Assembly (NCBI GenBank): GCA_019747875.1
Contig: JAIEQI010000173.1
Coordinates: 1-43,100, forward strand
DNA length: 43,100 nt
Source of the DNA: Candidatus Obscuribacterales bacterium
Lineage (GTDB): Bacteria; Cyanobacteriota; Vampirovibrionia; Obscuribacterales; Obscuribacteraceae
Direction of reading: 5' to 3'
Shown here: positions 24,668 to 34,385 of the stretch, in pieces
Layout of the letters: each line of letters begins with the position of its first letter
Numbering within the stretch: the stretch's first letter is position 1
Notes under the pieces: generated by a model
The model's input: only the letters and a program-made list of their open reading frames with translations
The model's database searches: none
Told to the model about the DNA's origin: nothing
Program-made: the position numbers and the translations under genes

Positions 24668-25234
24668 ATGCGCGATAAATTCTTGACAAGAAGTATTCTC
24701 GTATCAATAGCAGTAGTAGGATTGGCTGCAAATGCCCTGCCAGCGATTGCGAGCGACCACAAGGAGCATCACGGCGCGATTGCACAAATGAAAGTGCATG
24801 CACCTCTGAAAGTAACTTACGACGCTCTAAAGAACCTGCGCAATGATGAACCGGATGGGACTCGCGTTATTTCCAGTAATGAAAATGAATGCGTTGTTGA
24901 AGAAATATTTGATAAGTTGCCAGTAATTGGAAGCGCAACCTGCGTCTATAAGGAAACCTACGAAGCTCCTAATAAAGTAGCTTTCAAGATGATCCGCTCT
25001 GACAAGTTAAAGGCTTTTGAGGGAGAGTGGACTCTAACTGAGGTTGACAATGGAAAAGCAACTCTTGTGAAGTTGCAAAGTTATGTTGATACAGGTTTGA
25101 AAATTCCATTTGCAAAGCAAATGACAGCTGCAGCAAGTCACGGTGAACTCAAGCAGCATGTTGAGTGCCTGAAAAGACATGCCGAGTCGCGTGAGCGCAA
25201 AATTGCAGCAGATCCTTCCCGCCGTCCACTATGA
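24668..25234 (+). CDS. Secreted SRPBCC (START-like) family protein
   Basis: 188 residues. Signal peptide 1-29 (LVSIAVVGLAANALPAIASD). The mature protein begins with a His-rich segment (DHKEHHG) and then resembles an SRPBCC/polyketide-cyclase-like ligand-binding fold: MKVHAPLKVTYDALKNLR, ECVVEEIFDKLPVIGSATCVYKETYE, FEGEWTLTEVDNGKATLVKLQSYVDTGLKIPF. These folds bind lipids or other hydrophobic molecules; the ligand is unknown. The C-terminus is strongly basic (RHAESRERK). Its stop overlaps the start of the next gene (ATGA), indicating translational coupling. Confidence 0.75.
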   Translation: MRDKFLTRSILVSIAVVGLAANALPAIASDHKEHHGAIAQMKVHAPLKVTYDALKNLRNDEPDGTRVISSNENECVVEEIFDKLPVIGSATCVYKETYEAPNKVAFKMIRSDKLKAFEGEWTLTEVDNGKATLVKLQSYVDTGLKIPFAKQMTAAASHGELKQHVECLKRHAESRERKIAADPSRRPL

Positions 25235-25881
25235 GCATTGGCGCCAGTCCAAAAACTGGCACTGTGATAATTGTCAATGGCGGATCGAGTGCTGGTAAGA
25301 CCAGCCTCTGCCACGCCTTTCAAGATATTGTCGGTGAACCGTATTTCTTGCTTGGTATTGACAAGTATTGGTTTACCATGCCACCGAAAGAGATCGATCT
25401 GGAAACGCGCAGCGATGCTTATTACAGGTGGATTCAAGAGGAAGCCGATGGAAAGAAGTATTTCAGGATTCTGCCTGGGCACTATTTGGACCAGATTATG
25501 CTTGCCCGCTACCGATCCATGGCGGCTTATCTGGATCGGGGTTTGAATTTGATAGCCGATGAAGTCTTCTGGTCTCGTGACTGGCTTGAGGAGTCGTTGC
25601 GCGTCTTCGAATCGTATCGAGTTTATTACATTGGAGCATATTGTCAGGAGGAGGAAATCTGCCGGCGAGAGATTCAAAGAGGCGACCGCTATCTGGGATG
25701 GGCAGTGGGTTCTCAGCTCTATGTCCATAGAGATGCCATTTATGATCTTGAACTCGACACCACCGAAATGACGCCGATGCAATGCGCACAATCAATTATC
25801 CAATTTATCAATGAAAATCCCGAACCGCTTGCCGGCAGCAAGATGCGAGAAAAGTTCTTGATATCCCGGAGTCAGCCTTAA
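25231..25881 (+). CDS. Chloramphenicol phosphotransferase-like P-loop kinase
   Basis: 216 residues. P-loop GGSSAGKT (17-24), IDKYWF (about 43-48), DEVFWSRDWLEE, CRREIQRGDRYLGWAVGSQLYVH and YDLELDTTEMTPMQCA follow the chloramphenicol 3-O-phosphotransferase (CPT) family order closely. The family transfers phosphate from ATP to small-molecule hydroxyls; many environmental members have unknown substrates, so resistance should not be assumed. Its ATG overlaps the stop of the secreted SRPBCC-like gene by four bases. Length is slightly above Streptomyces CPT (178 residues), owing to a C-terminal extension. Confidence 0.85.
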   Translation: MSIGASPKTGTVIIVNGGSSAGKTSLCHAFQDIVGEPYFLLGIDKYWFTMPPKEIDLETRSDAYYRWIQEEADGKKYFRILPGHYLDQIMLARYRSMAAYLDRGLNLIADEVFWSRDWLEESLRVFESYRVYYIGAYCQEEEICRREIQRGDRYLGWAVGSQLYVHRDAIYDLELDTTEMTPMQCAQSIIQFINENPEPLAGSKMREKFLISRSQP

Positions 25882-25976
25882 TGTTTCCTTTTATTTCTGA
25901 CATCCTAAATCGAAAAATCTGAGCAGTAATTGGGGAAGATCTATTAGAGTAGAGAAGTACCCCTTAGAAATATTGT

Positions 25977-26450
25977 ATGCAGATATATTCCGAATCAACC
26001 CAAGCAGCCGGCGGCACATCCCAGAACGCAAACCCTGAAAGCAAGAACAGTTCTGCTCAAGACCCAAATTCTCGTTTTCGCTCATCAGCAACATCAGAAG
26101 TCAGATGGTCATCTTTTCTGAAGAAGCAGCAGCTCAAGTTCATCGAATTACTAAATTCCAGGCACAGTTTTACAAGTGGCAAACGCGTCATTCAGTTGAC
26201 TATCTGGCAACTCGCGGACAAACATGCCGAGAACCCTCGGAGCTTTGTATCAACGGCAGTCAAGGGTGAAGGCAGAGTGACTTTGCGGAAACTTGAAAGC
26301 TTGAGCCACGTGGCTCATCAGTATAAAATTCCTGGTAATGTCTGCGAGGCACTAAATACGGTGATTGATCTCTGGGAAATGCCAGGGTCTATAATGGAAG
26401 ACTACATCACAGATGGTGTCATAACATTTTCCGAAGATGGAATTGTCTGA
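25977..26450 (+). CDS. Hypothetical protein upstream of YchJ-family gene
   Basis: 157 residues, unrecognised. The first 45 are Ser/Asn/Gln-rich and probably disordered. The rest looks helical and contains RVIQLTIWQLADKHAENPRSFVSTAVKGEGRVTLRKLESLSHVAHQY, reminiscent of a helix-turn-helix DNA-binding arrangement, which is only an impression. No signal or membrane segment. No clear ribosome site before the ATG, so the true start may be later or use GTG/TTG. It overlaps the next gene by 14 bases, suggesting coupling. Confidence 0.55.
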   Translation: MQIYSESTQAAGGTSQNANPESKNSSAQDPNSRFRSSATSEVRWSSFLKKQQLKFIELLNSRHSFTSGKRVIQLTIWQLADKHAENPRSFVSTAVKGEGRVTLRKLESLSHVAHQYKIPGNVCEALNTVIDLWEMPGSIMEDYITDGVITFSEDGIV

Positions 26451-26862
26451 AGATACTAAACTTTGTCCATGCAGTAGCAAATTGCCTTACCAGCAATGTT
26501 GCCAGCCCTATCACAAAGGTAAGCACGCGCCAAATGCCCTTAACCTGATGCGTTCCCGCTATGCGGCATATGCTTTGGGGCTGGCGGATTACATAATAAC
26601 AACCACCCATCCGAAGAACCCTGCGCGCAAAGCTAGTTTGCCACTCTGGCGAAGGGAGCTACTGGCATTTTCCAGGGGTACGAAGTTCAAAGGCTTGTCC
26701 ATCCTCGAGTTCTCAGACGGCGAAAGCGAAGCCTACGTTTCATTCACCGCCTATCTTGAGCAAGCTGGGAAAGACGCAAGTTTCAGCGAACGCAGCCGCT
26801 TTCTCAAAGAAAAAGGCAAGTGGCTCTACGAATCAGGCAACGTTCAAAAATTCCTGGTCTAA
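26437..26862 (+). CDS. ychJ: YchJ-family protein with SEC-C-type zinc motif
   Basis: 141 residues. An N-terminal SEC-C motif (C10, C12, C21, C22 in LCPCSSKLPYQQCC) should bind zinc, followed by the conserved YchJ body: ALNLMRSRYAAYALGLADYIITTTHP and WRRELLAFSRGTKFKGLSILE. The second, C-terminal SEC-C found in the Escherichia coli protein is absent, as in many shorter family members. The family's role is unknown. The start overlaps the preceding gene by 14 bases. Confidence 0.85.
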   Translation: MELSEDTKLCPCSSKLPYQQCCQPYHKGKHAPNALNLMRSRYAAYALGLADYIITTTHPKNPARKASLPLWRRELLAFSRGTKFKGLSILEFSDGESEAYVSFTAYLEQAGKDASFSERSRFLKEKGKWLYESGNVQKFLV

Positions 26863-27064
26863 GCTGGGGCATCCCAGCGCCGCGTATGGGGCGACGAGGT
26901 CCGTCGATAAATGGATGGGATTACGGATTTCTGGACCGCATCTGTCCGCAAACCTGCTCATGCAAGGTCGGTTTCTGGTGTATCCGGCAATTTGCGGATT
27001 TCAGCATGTTCACTAACAGCGTCAGCCTCCCGGCGGGTACATTGTATGTGCGGTGACCGAATAA

Positions 27065-28852
27065 ATGAGATTCCTGTTCATAGTTACTGAATTGACGCGC
27101 CTGCTTTGGGTGCTTTTTTCGCTTGCGGTTCTTTTGCAGTTCGCCAAGGAAGTTCATGATCAAGCTGGCGTAGTAACGCTTCCGTATGTGCTGGCTTGCA
27201 CTGCTATCAGCATTCAGTGCTTGTTAGTGGTAAGCTTCGGCTCGGACTGGTTGGCTAAAATTGTCGGCGCTTTAGGGTTTCATGGTACCGCTGAGCGAAT
27301 CCTGAGGAAATCTATCCTTGCCTGGTCAAAACTATTTGGCGCGAAGGGACCGGGTACGCTCGCCAAGCGAGCACACCTGGCTGAGTTGTATCTGATCGAC
27401 CAGAAGGATTCAGAAGCGAAAGAACTATTCAATGTTGTGATCTCGCAATGGAATAGGCGTTGGTGGAGCTTTCTCTCACCAGCCTGTAAAAGTTTGGATA
27501 ATTATGCGATTCATCTAAAGAAAAATAAGCAGCTGTCAGAGTCCGAAGAAATTCGCAAAATGATCAAAGGATGGCAGCTCGGTGCGATTCTACCAAGCGC
27601 AGTGATGGTTGTGTTGGTTGCTTTGTCTGCTGCTTATCTGCTTTATGTAAAACAGATTCGGCAGGATATCAATGCCCTAACTAATAGTGAAACTGCAGAT
27701 AGTTCCAAAAATGCACGCGAACTAATCGACGAGCTTGCAAGAGTGGAAGAAAAAGTTCTGGGTCCGGTTGCCGCAGCCAGGCTTTATCACGGAGTGGCAT
27801 GGTCCTCATATTTTCCCGCCGAGGAGCGCGACGTAGCTAACTCTGAGTGGAGCCTCTTGCGCGCAATTCCGCTTGCCAGAAAATCAGAATCGACGGTCAT
27901 GAATCTGGCAGAGTCATTAATGTGGCTTGGAGAGATTCAGGCGACAAGAGGTGAGTCGGACAAAGCTGAAGCCAACTACAAGGAGGCAATGCAGCTGCTG
28001 CTCAAGCGCGATAATGGATCAATACCATACACGATATCAATGGACTTAGCTCGCTTGTATCAAATCAAAAAGGACTTTCGTCGTTCTCGGGACTATTATG
28101 TGAAAGCCGCTTCTGTTGCCGAAGAAACCTTTGGTAAGCGCAGCGATTTCTATGCCGACGCTCAAATGGAGTTAGCTGGGGTAGAGATGCATTTGAGAAA
28201 TTATCAATCTGCGGAAAAGGCGATCAATGAGGCTTGCTCCGTTGCGGAAGAGCTGTATAACAGTGAGTTGAAGATCGAGATTCCATCGAAAGAAAGCTAT
28301 CGAAGACTGATCACGTCTCTCGTTACAAAAGAGGAAGTACTTAGTGAGCTTGGTAAGGATGTGTTGGCACAAGAGGTCAGTAAGCACATAAGCGACGTCC
28401 AAAATGCAAAGACCAAGAAGTTTAAGTTAGATGCGCAGACGCAGGATTGGATTGTTGATACTACTCAGGAATTGTCCAAATGTCTTTTATCGATTAAATT
28501 CAACGATAGAAACAGTGTGAAATCTCGTGCCAAGTTAAAGAAGCTGCTAACCGAACCGGCACAACATGCGCTTGAGTTGTTTCATTGGTCATCGACGGAC
28601 ATATCTGCAAGCGATCTTCCAGCCAATTCTTTGTCGGCGATTGAAGCGAATTTTTCGGACATCAACGTTGAGAACCCAGATGCGTCTGGATTGTTGACGG
28701 TTAAAGTTCGCGGAACCTTCAAGTTAAGCAAGACGGCTGAGGATACGCCCTTCGGGTTCTATTACAGACTCAAATTAGAAGAGCCGGCAACCAAGAATGC
28801 GGTTGTATATCGGGTGGCGGAACTGGTTAGTTCACCTTTAGGATCAGAGTAG
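27065..28852 (+). CDS. Membrane-anchored TPR protein
   Basis: 595 residues. Three hydrophobic segments: 4-24, 40-58 and 172-194. Between the second and third is a short TPR-like cytosolic part (HLAELYLIDQKDSEAKELFNVV). After the third comes a long soluble TPR region (about 230-430; ESLMWLGEIQATRGESDKAEANYKEAMQLL; DLARLYQIKKDFRRSRDYYVKAA; AQMELAGVEMHLRNYQSAEKAINEA). The last 100 residues are beta-rich (GLLTVKVRGTFKLSKTAEDTPFGFYYRLKLEE) and may bind a ligand. GGTGA lies eight bases before the ATG. Convergent with the LMF-like gene. Function unknown. Confidence 0.78.
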   Translation: MRFLFIVTELTRLLWVLFSLAVLLQFAKEVHDQAGVVTLPYVLACTAISIQCLLVVSFGSDWLAKIVGALGFHGTAERILRKSILAWSKLFGAKGPGTLAKRAHLAELYLIDQKDSEAKELFNVVISQWNRRWWSFLSPACKSLDNYAIHLKKNKQLSESEEIRKMIKGWQLGAILPSAVMVVLVALSAAYLLYVKQIRQDINALTNSETADSSKNARELIDELARVEEKVLGPVAAARLYHGVAWSSYFPAEERDVANSEWSLLRAIPLARKSESTVMNLAESLMWLGEIQATRGESDKAEANYKEAMQLLLKRDNGSIPYTISMDLARLYQIKKDFRRSRDYYVKAASVAEETFGKRSDFYADAQMELAGVEMHLRNYQSAEKAINEACSVAEELYNSELKIEIPSKESYRRLITSLVTKEEVLSELGKDVLAQEVSKHISDVQNAKTKKFKLDAQTQDWIVDTTQELSKCLLSIKFNDRNSVKSRAKLKKLLTEPAQHALELFHWSSTDISASDLPANSLSAIEANFSDINVENPDASGLLTVKVRGTFKLSKTAEDTPFGFYYRLKLEEPATKNAVVYRVAELVSSPLGSE

Positions 28853-28939
28853 CAACTGTTAGATCCTCTAGCTTCGATGCAGGGCTAGGCGTCGGATTCA
28901 TGGGATTGTTTTTTTCGTGTGAGGCGAGAGAAGCCTTTC

Positions 28940-30433
28940 TTACATCGACGCTTTAGACCGCGCTTCCATGTATGTTCCGACTGGCTTGCGGGACCACCAC
29001 TCTCCGCGTTGAAAGAGACCTTCAGCGTTACTGAAGTGGTAATCGTATAGCACTGCACGAATCATCTTGGGTGGTCCATCCGGAAACGGGTTGTGGTCGA
29101 AGAGTGCTAGCACTTCCTGGTTTCCTTGAAGCAATCGCTCAACAAGTAGGCTGAACCACGGCGCTACTCGATCTGGCGCCAATGCTGCGAACCACATTTG
29201 CCAGTCCATTCTTGGTTGATGCGGAGCGACACTTGGTGGCATTCGCTTTATATTTCCGGGCTTGTATTTAAATTCGTACTCGATCCAGGTCTGCCCGTCA
29301 TTGCTGCCTTCGATAACTATCTCAGGCCGCTTAGTCGTCATAATCGCGAATAATCCATAGGTGTTAAAACTTCGCAGCGGATCGGCAAGTCCGATCAGCC
29401 ACTTCACCGGAGCTGGTACCACTGCCGAGCTGAAAAATGTGTTGGCGAAGAATCCTAGCGAAATTGTAGCTATAAGAGCACCGGGAATAATGAATTTGCG
29501 TGTCTCAGAAAGTTTCTCGCGCAGGGTGCTTGCATGCATTTGCAATGACATTTGCAGCGAACGAGGCAAAAGTCCGATTATCATTTGATCGTCGAGAGCA
29601 GAGATGGAAAGTGCAATCGTTAGCCAATTAAAGAAGGCATAGTTACCTGTTGAAATTATGAGCAGTTGCAGGAAAACAAGTCCAAAACCTGCAAGCATCC
29701 GCAGCGGACGAATGCCAAATATCAAGAATGGAAATCCCAGTTCGATTGCGAACATCATAAACGTGGACAGCTTTTGAATGACTTCTGGAAGCTTTGCCAC
29801 GAACCAGGCAAGTGGTACCGGTAACGGTTGTGTTTCGTAGTGATAGTCCAGTGCGGTCAAATCGCGCCAGGCGGGATCTCCGCTTGCTATTTTAACTATT
29901 CCGGAAAGGAACATTAGTTTGAAAAGGAGCAAACGAATGAGCCACAGGAATATGAGCGAACCCTCCGGTTGCTTTTTGAATTCAGCCGACATTGGTGTTG
30001 GCTCTTGCATCTTCCAGGGAGCATAGAAAGCGGCCAGCAAAGCAGTCTCTAAGAGCAATGAATCCCACTGAAAGCTCATAAAGTCCTGTCCAACACTGCA
30101 AATGGACAGGTAGAGAAACCAGGCAAGCAATATCATTGGTCCTGTGATCACGCCGAAAAGAGCAAGTGCCGAAGCTGCCGCTCCGGCTACACAAACCAGC
30201 TGCAAGAAAGAATCGGAGGTATTAAGCCAAAAAACAGATGGATATCGGTATAAGATCTCCCAGCCGAATTCGCTGCGCCAAGCTAGAAGTTGCGAGATTG
30301 GAATAATTCCATTCTTGCCGTAAAGACCAATTATCTGCACCAACATGGAAAGGAATGCGGCTAAGAAACAAAGTGAGACCATGCGCAAGAAGATCCAACG
30401 GATCAACAAATGCGAATGAACTTTCGATTTCAC
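28940..30433 (-). CDS. Lipase maturation factor (LMF) family membrane protein
   Basis: 497 residues from GTG 30433, chosen because GGAGG lies seven bases upstream; a frame start at TTG 30451 has no such site. Multiple membrane helices with LMF signatures: FQWDSLLLETALLAAFYAPW, KLMFLSGIVKIASGDPAWRDLTALDYHYETQPLP, GNYAFFNWLTIALS, and the soluble C-terminal EYEFKYKPGNIKRMPPSVAPHQPRMDWQMWFAAL. In vertebrates LMF1 helps fold lipases in the endoplasmic reticulum; bacterial homologues are common but uncharacterised. The GTG overlaps the stop of the helicase gene by four bases (GTGA), so it is translated by coupling, an odd pairing of functions. Confidence 0.9.
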   Translation of the reverse strand: MKSKVHSHLLIRWIFLRMVSLCFLAAFLSMLVQIIGLYGKNGIIPISQLLAWRSEFGWEILYRYPSVFWLNTSDSFLQLVCVAGAAASALALFGVITGPMILLAWFLYLSICSVGQDFMSFQWDSLLLETALLAAFYAPWKMQEPTPMSAEFKKQPEGSLIFLWLIRLLLFKLMFLSGIVKIASGDPAWRDLTALDYHYETQPLPVPLAWFVAKLPEVIQKLSTFMMFAIELGFPFLIFGIRPLRMLAGFGLVFLQLLIISTGNYAFFNWLTIALSISALDDQMIIGLLPRSLQMSLQMHASTLREKLSETRKFIIPGALIATISLGFFANTFFSSAVVPAPVKWLIGLADPLRSFNTYGLFAIMTTKRPEIVIEGSNDGQTWIEYEFKYKPGNIKRMPPSVAPHQPRMDWQMWFAALAPDRVAPWFSLLVERLLQGNQEVLALFDHNPFPDGPPKMIRAVLYDYHFSNAEGLFQRGEWWSRKPVGTYMEARSKASM

Positions 30434-32799
30434 TGCGCTTCCTCCAGCCAAAACTCGCTAATGTCTTTTAAGATACTTCTTGACACCAGCTCGGAAACCG
30501 ACTTGTCAAACCAGTCTGAGGGCATCGAGTTGACATAATTATTGTGGACGAAACGTTGATCCATCAGAACTATAAGCCCTCGATCCTTTTCCGATCTGAT
30601 AACCCTGCCGGCTGACTGGATTACCCTTGTCATTGCAGGGTAGGTGTATGCGTAATCGAAGCCGGCATTGTAATGTTTCTGGTAGTAGTCTTTCAATCTT
30701 TCACGTTCAAGATCAAACTTCGGTAATGCAGGCCCGACAATGATCGCTCCAATCAAGGAATTGCCGGGGTAGTCGATGCCCTCTGAGAAGGTGCCTCCTT
30801 GCACTGCAAAGATGATCGTTGGATATTCTTGCCTGTGAAGTCTATCGATCCATTCGCGAGCTTCGTTTGATTTCATGTCGGGAGTTTGCCTGAGAACTTC
30901 GAAGGCTGGAAGTTCTGTGCGGTCAGCTACCTCAGTCAGAAATTCAAAGCTTGGGAAAAAAATGAAGTAATTACCACGACGCAGATTCACTATCTTGCCA
31001 ATAGCATCTGCAATTTTTGCGTAGTTCTTTTGGCGATCCGAATACTTTGTGGATACTTGCGGTATCACCATCAGCTTGCGATTCTGACTGGGAAATGGAG
31101 AAGTGCATTCAATCGTTTTCGTCTTCTCTGAATTGAAACCGGATAGGCGCGAATAATAGTCGAACGGTTTCATTGTGGCTGAAAATGCGATGCTGCTGCT
31201 GAACTCGGCATATGCGTCCTTCAAGTACGCGGACGCATCGCAGCAGGTGATTTTGAGGTCTACGCCTTTTGCGTGTCTCTTTGCTGTTGTGAAAAAATTG
31301 TCTGCATTAAGATCGAGGATTTCGGTGAACTGTGCCCATGAGTTGGCGGCTCTGATGACGGCGTCCTTCTGCTGAATGTCGAGTCCTGAACCCAAGTATT
31401 TTGCAAGGAACTCCTTCCACTTCTTGTTCTGCAGCCGGAATACTTCGTCATTGAGCGAAATTGCCAGCTCCCATTTGTACTTGTCAGCCTGCGTTTTGAT
31501 GAGTTCGATGCTTTTGGACATGAGCGCTTGCCCTTCAATTGACAAGCTTGGTGGCATTAAAGCTAGTTTGTTTGCTGCTTCTTCAAAAGTTGTGCTGGAT
31601 AGAACCGGCGAGTAATAATCGCAAGCCCGATCTGGAAGATTGTGCGCCTCGTCGATAACCAGATTAGGTTTTTCATTCAGCAAATTATTCAGGATAGTTA
31701 TGCGCCCGATTAGCGAGCGAGGGGAAAACACATAATTGTAGTCACCCACTATCACGTCGCTGCGCGCAATTGCATCAACTGAAAGCTCAAATGGACAAAC
31801 TTCGTACTCTCTTCCTAGCTCTTGCAGAACATCGAAATTTAGCTGAGCTTTCTCTGCCATGATGTTGATCAGCTTATGATCGTAGAGCTTTTGATAATAG
31901 TCTCTTGCATACTCGCAGTGCTCTGGAGTGCAGACAGGCTCAGGTTTGAAGCAAATTTTGGATTTTGCATTGAGTGTGAGCAATCGCAGTTCCGGCTCTG
32001 ATTCCTTCAATCTTTCGATGGCATCTTCAGCGACCTTATGCTGGCTGTTCTTCGGGGTGAGATAGACAAGCTTTTGTCCGCGAGAGAGTGCATCTTTAAG
32101 AGCGGGAAAACTAACGGACATGGTTTTTCCCAAGCCAGTTGGAGCTTGGACCAGGACCTGCTTGCGCTCGTCAATTGCTTCTTGAATCGATTGCATGAGC
32201 TTGCTTTGACCGGGGCGCGGATTTTTAAAAGGAAACTGCAGCCGCCCGGCAATTTCTATGCGGCGCATCACATCGCCTTCAATTAACTTTGTTTCCTCGA
32301 CAAGCTCATCCAATCTCAAATCGACCCATTTTTCGAATTCTTCCAGATCCAGCTTGAGATACATATCTTCGCGCTGTTGCGTATTGGTCGAGGAAACCAA
32401 ATGCAAGCGCATTTCAGGCATGACGCCGTGATCTAGATAATAAAAATAGGCGTAAGTTTTTACCTGCAGTATATAAGGATGATCGGGCATCAATTCAAGC
32501 TTTGCCCTTAGCTCATGAACGTTTACTGTCGATTTTATTTCTTCGATTAGAGCCGGTGACTTTTCGAAGATGCCGTCAACTCGACCGGCTATGCAGAATT
32601 TGTATTCTGCGCGCTCAAAGTTGCGACTGATTTTTACTTCCGACTTGTAGAGCGCGTCTTCTTTCTTGCGTTGCTGCTGTACCAGGTCATGGATTTCCTG
32701 ACCATAATTAATGAGGCTATATCCAGAGTGAACGTCGATGCCGCCGCGCCGAGGTATCGGCACTGCAAAGTCTCGAACTGCAATCTGGAAGGTCTTCAT
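30430..32799 (-). CDS. XPD/DinG-like Fe-S helicase with N-terminal PD-(D/E)XK nuclease
   Basis: 789 residues. The N-terminal 180 residues read as a RecB/Cas4-type nuclease: GRVDG with D75, EEIKST with E87 and K89, and QVKTY (112-116). The rest is a superfamily 2 helicase: Walker A APTGLGKT (219-226), four cysteines placed for a 4Fe-4S cluster (C283, C290, C295, C335), DEAH (383-386), and C-terminal motifs FAVQGGTFSEGIDYPG and QSAGRVIRSEKDRG. By family it should unwind DNA 5' to 3', with an attached nuclease. The cysteine spacing and nuclease residues look complete, so both activities are plausible. Role in repair, R-loop processing or defence is open. Confidence 0.9.
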   Translation of the reverse strand: MKTFQIAVRDFAVPIPRRGGIDVHSGYSLINYGQEIHDLVQQQRKKEDALYKSEVKISRNFERAEYKFCIAGRVDGIFEKSPALIEEIKSTVNVHELRAKLELMPDHPYILQVKTYAYFYYLDHGVMPEMRLHLVSSTNTQQREDMYLKLDLEEFEKWVDLRLDELVEETKLIEGDVMRRIEIAGRLQFPFKNPRPGQSKLMQSIQEAIDERKQVLVQAPTGLGKTMSVSFPALKDALSRGQKLVYLTPKNSQHKVAEDAIERLKESEPELRLLTLNAKSKICFKPEPVCTPEHCEYARDYYQKLYDHKLINIMAEKAQLNFDVLQELGREYEVCPFELSVDAIARSDVIVGDYNYVFSPRSLIGRITILNNLLNEKPNLVIDEAHNLPDRACDYYSPVLSSTTFEEAANKLALMPPSLSIEGQALMSKSIELIKTQADKYKWELAISLNDEVFRLQNKKWKEFLAKYLGSGLDIQQKDAVIRAANSWAQFTEILDLNADNFFTTAKRHAKGVDLKITCCDASAYLKDAYAEFSSSIAFSATMKPFDYYSRLSGFNSEKTKTIECTSPFPSQNRKLMVIPQVSTKYSDRQKNYAKIADAIGKIVNLRRGNYFIFFPSFEFLTEVADRTELPAFEVLRQTPDMKSNEAREWIDRLHRQEYPTIIFAVQGGTFSEGIDYPGNSLIGAIIVGPALPKFDLERERLKDYYQKHYNAGFDYAYTYPAMTRVIQSAGRVIRSEKDRGLIVLMDQRFVHNNYVNSMPSDWFDKSVSELVSRSILKDISEFWLEEAQ

Positions 32800-32954
32800 G
32801 CTGGGGAATTGCTGTCCGTTAGGTTACCGTACTTGCGTATGGTATCAGCCGCTGGTAAATCTTGCAATCACTTTCTCTGTTCAAAGAGCGGTAATAACTG
32901 CTAAGCTCTCATCCTTGGTTATTTTTGCGCTTGTCATGTAGAGTCTTTCTCGCT

Positions 32955-34385
32955 ATGAATCCATTTCTGAAGTTTTCGGCCAGCCTATTGCTTTGTGCGT
33001 CCATGTCCAATGCCGCTTTCGCCTTAGATAGCGCAATTGCAGGCGATTGGCAGTCTTACAGCAAATCGGGCACGGAAAGTCTCTCAATAGGTGACTACGT
33101 CTCTGCTGAGCGCGAGCTGAAGTCTGCTCTGGCAAGCCTGCAGCACAATGATGCCTTCAAAAAGAACGTTCCGGCTGTTCAAAACAAATATGCGGAATCT
33201 CTTTTGTGGCAAGGAAAATTCTCCGATGCAGCCAAGGAAATCAAGAAAGCCATCTCAATCGCTAACTCCACAAGTGGACCGCTCAGCTATGATTACGCAC
33301 GCGCGCTCGAGCTGCAATCTTGGCTCCTTCAGGCTCAAGGAAAGAACGATAAGTCAGTCGAGACGATGCGCGACTCCTTGAACGTATATCAAGCGAAGAA
33401 CACTGACACGCCGGAATTGTCAGATGCACTTGAGCATATGGGCGTTCTGAAAGAAACGCTCGGAATGTACGATCAAGCTTTGGATTGTTATACAAAAGCT
33501 CTCGATTTACGCAAGAAAATTTCAGGTGAACACAGCGTGGACGCTGCTGACCTTTATGAGGCTCTTGCTCGTATCTCGCAACGAAAAGGTCGCCCGGCTG
33601 ATGCACAGAAGTATTTCGCTGACGCAATGCGAATCAAGGAATCGCGAGGCGAACCGTGGAAACAGTACTCGCCGGAGCCGACCGAGCGTGTGGTTCTTTT
33701 TCGCTACTTCCAAGGCGCTCCTTATTGTGAGCAAGCTAGCGCCGGAGGGCTGATTATCGAAAGGGTAACCGCCAACGGTATCACTGTCGAAGCTGGCTTG
33801 ATGCGAAAACCGTCTGAGTTCTCCAAGACGACGAGGGCTCAGGTTCGCATTAGCAATGACAGCCAATACGACGTTGATGTCTTGTCGCAGCCGCCGACCT
33901 TCATCCAGCTAACGCCAACCATAAATATTCTCAAGCCAATCAATGCTCAGACATTGGCTGCGCAGATCGAGAAGAAAGGTGAGTCAAAGGCAAAGTGGAT
34001 CAAATTCTGGGGAGCCGATGCTATGACTCCTGTCACCACGAATGCCTGGACACAAGGTCCTTCCTATAATTATGTGCCTACTCCATTTGGCTGGACAGCG
34101 GCTCCAGGTCGCGGCCGAAATTGGAACAATAACTATACGACGACGAATGTCACAACTATGGTGCCGGATTATCAGGCTCGAGAAGAAGCATACCGCAAAG
34201 CGCGCGAAGCACAAGAGAAATCGAAGGCGGACGCACAAGCGGTGCTGGATGCGTCGCTGGGACCGAACCGCCTTCCTCCCGGTGGCATGATTCAAGGCAG
34301 TCTCGATTTTGATTTCAGCAAGTTTCAAAAGGCAATACTTCGTGTGCCGATCGGCAATGCGATTTACGAATTCCGCTTCGAGTAG
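32955..34385 (+). CDS. Secreted TPR protein with unknown C-terminal domain
   Basis: 476 residues from ATG 32955 (the frame reaches a TTG at 32925). Signal peptide 1-24 (FSASLLLCASMSNAAFA). Residues ~30-235 hold five or six TPR units (YAESLLWQGKFSDAAKEIKKAI; HMGVLKETLGMYDQALDCYTKAL; YEALARISQRKGRPADAQKYFADAM). The C-terminal half is beta-rich with an Asn/Tyr/Thr-rich stretch (NWNNNYTTTNVTT) and an Ala/Glu/Lys helix. Divergent from the helicase gene. Probably periplasmic or surface-exposed; function unknown. Confidence 0.78.
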   Translation: MNPFLKFSASLLLCASMSNAAFALDSAIAGDWQSYSKSGTESLSIGDYVSAERELKSALASLQHNDAFKKNVPAVQNKYAESLLWQGKFSDAAKEIKKAISIANSTSGPLSYDYARALELQSWLLQAQGKNDKSVETMRDSLNVYQAKNTDTPELSDALEHMGVLKETLGMYDQALDCYTKALDLRKKISGEHSVDAADLYEALARISQRKGRPADAQKYFADAMRIKESRGEPWKQYSPEPTERVVLFRYFQGAPYCEQASAGGLIIERVTANGITVEAGLMRKPSEFSKTTRAQVRISNDSQYDVDVLSQPPTFIQLTPTINILKPINAQTLAAQIEKKGESKAKWIKFWGADAMTPVTTNAWTQGPSYNYVPTPFGWTAAPGRGRNWNNNYTTTNVTTMVPDYQAREEAYRKAREAQEKSKADAQAVLDASLGPNRLPPGGMIQGSLDFDFSKFQKAILRVPIGNAIYEFRFE

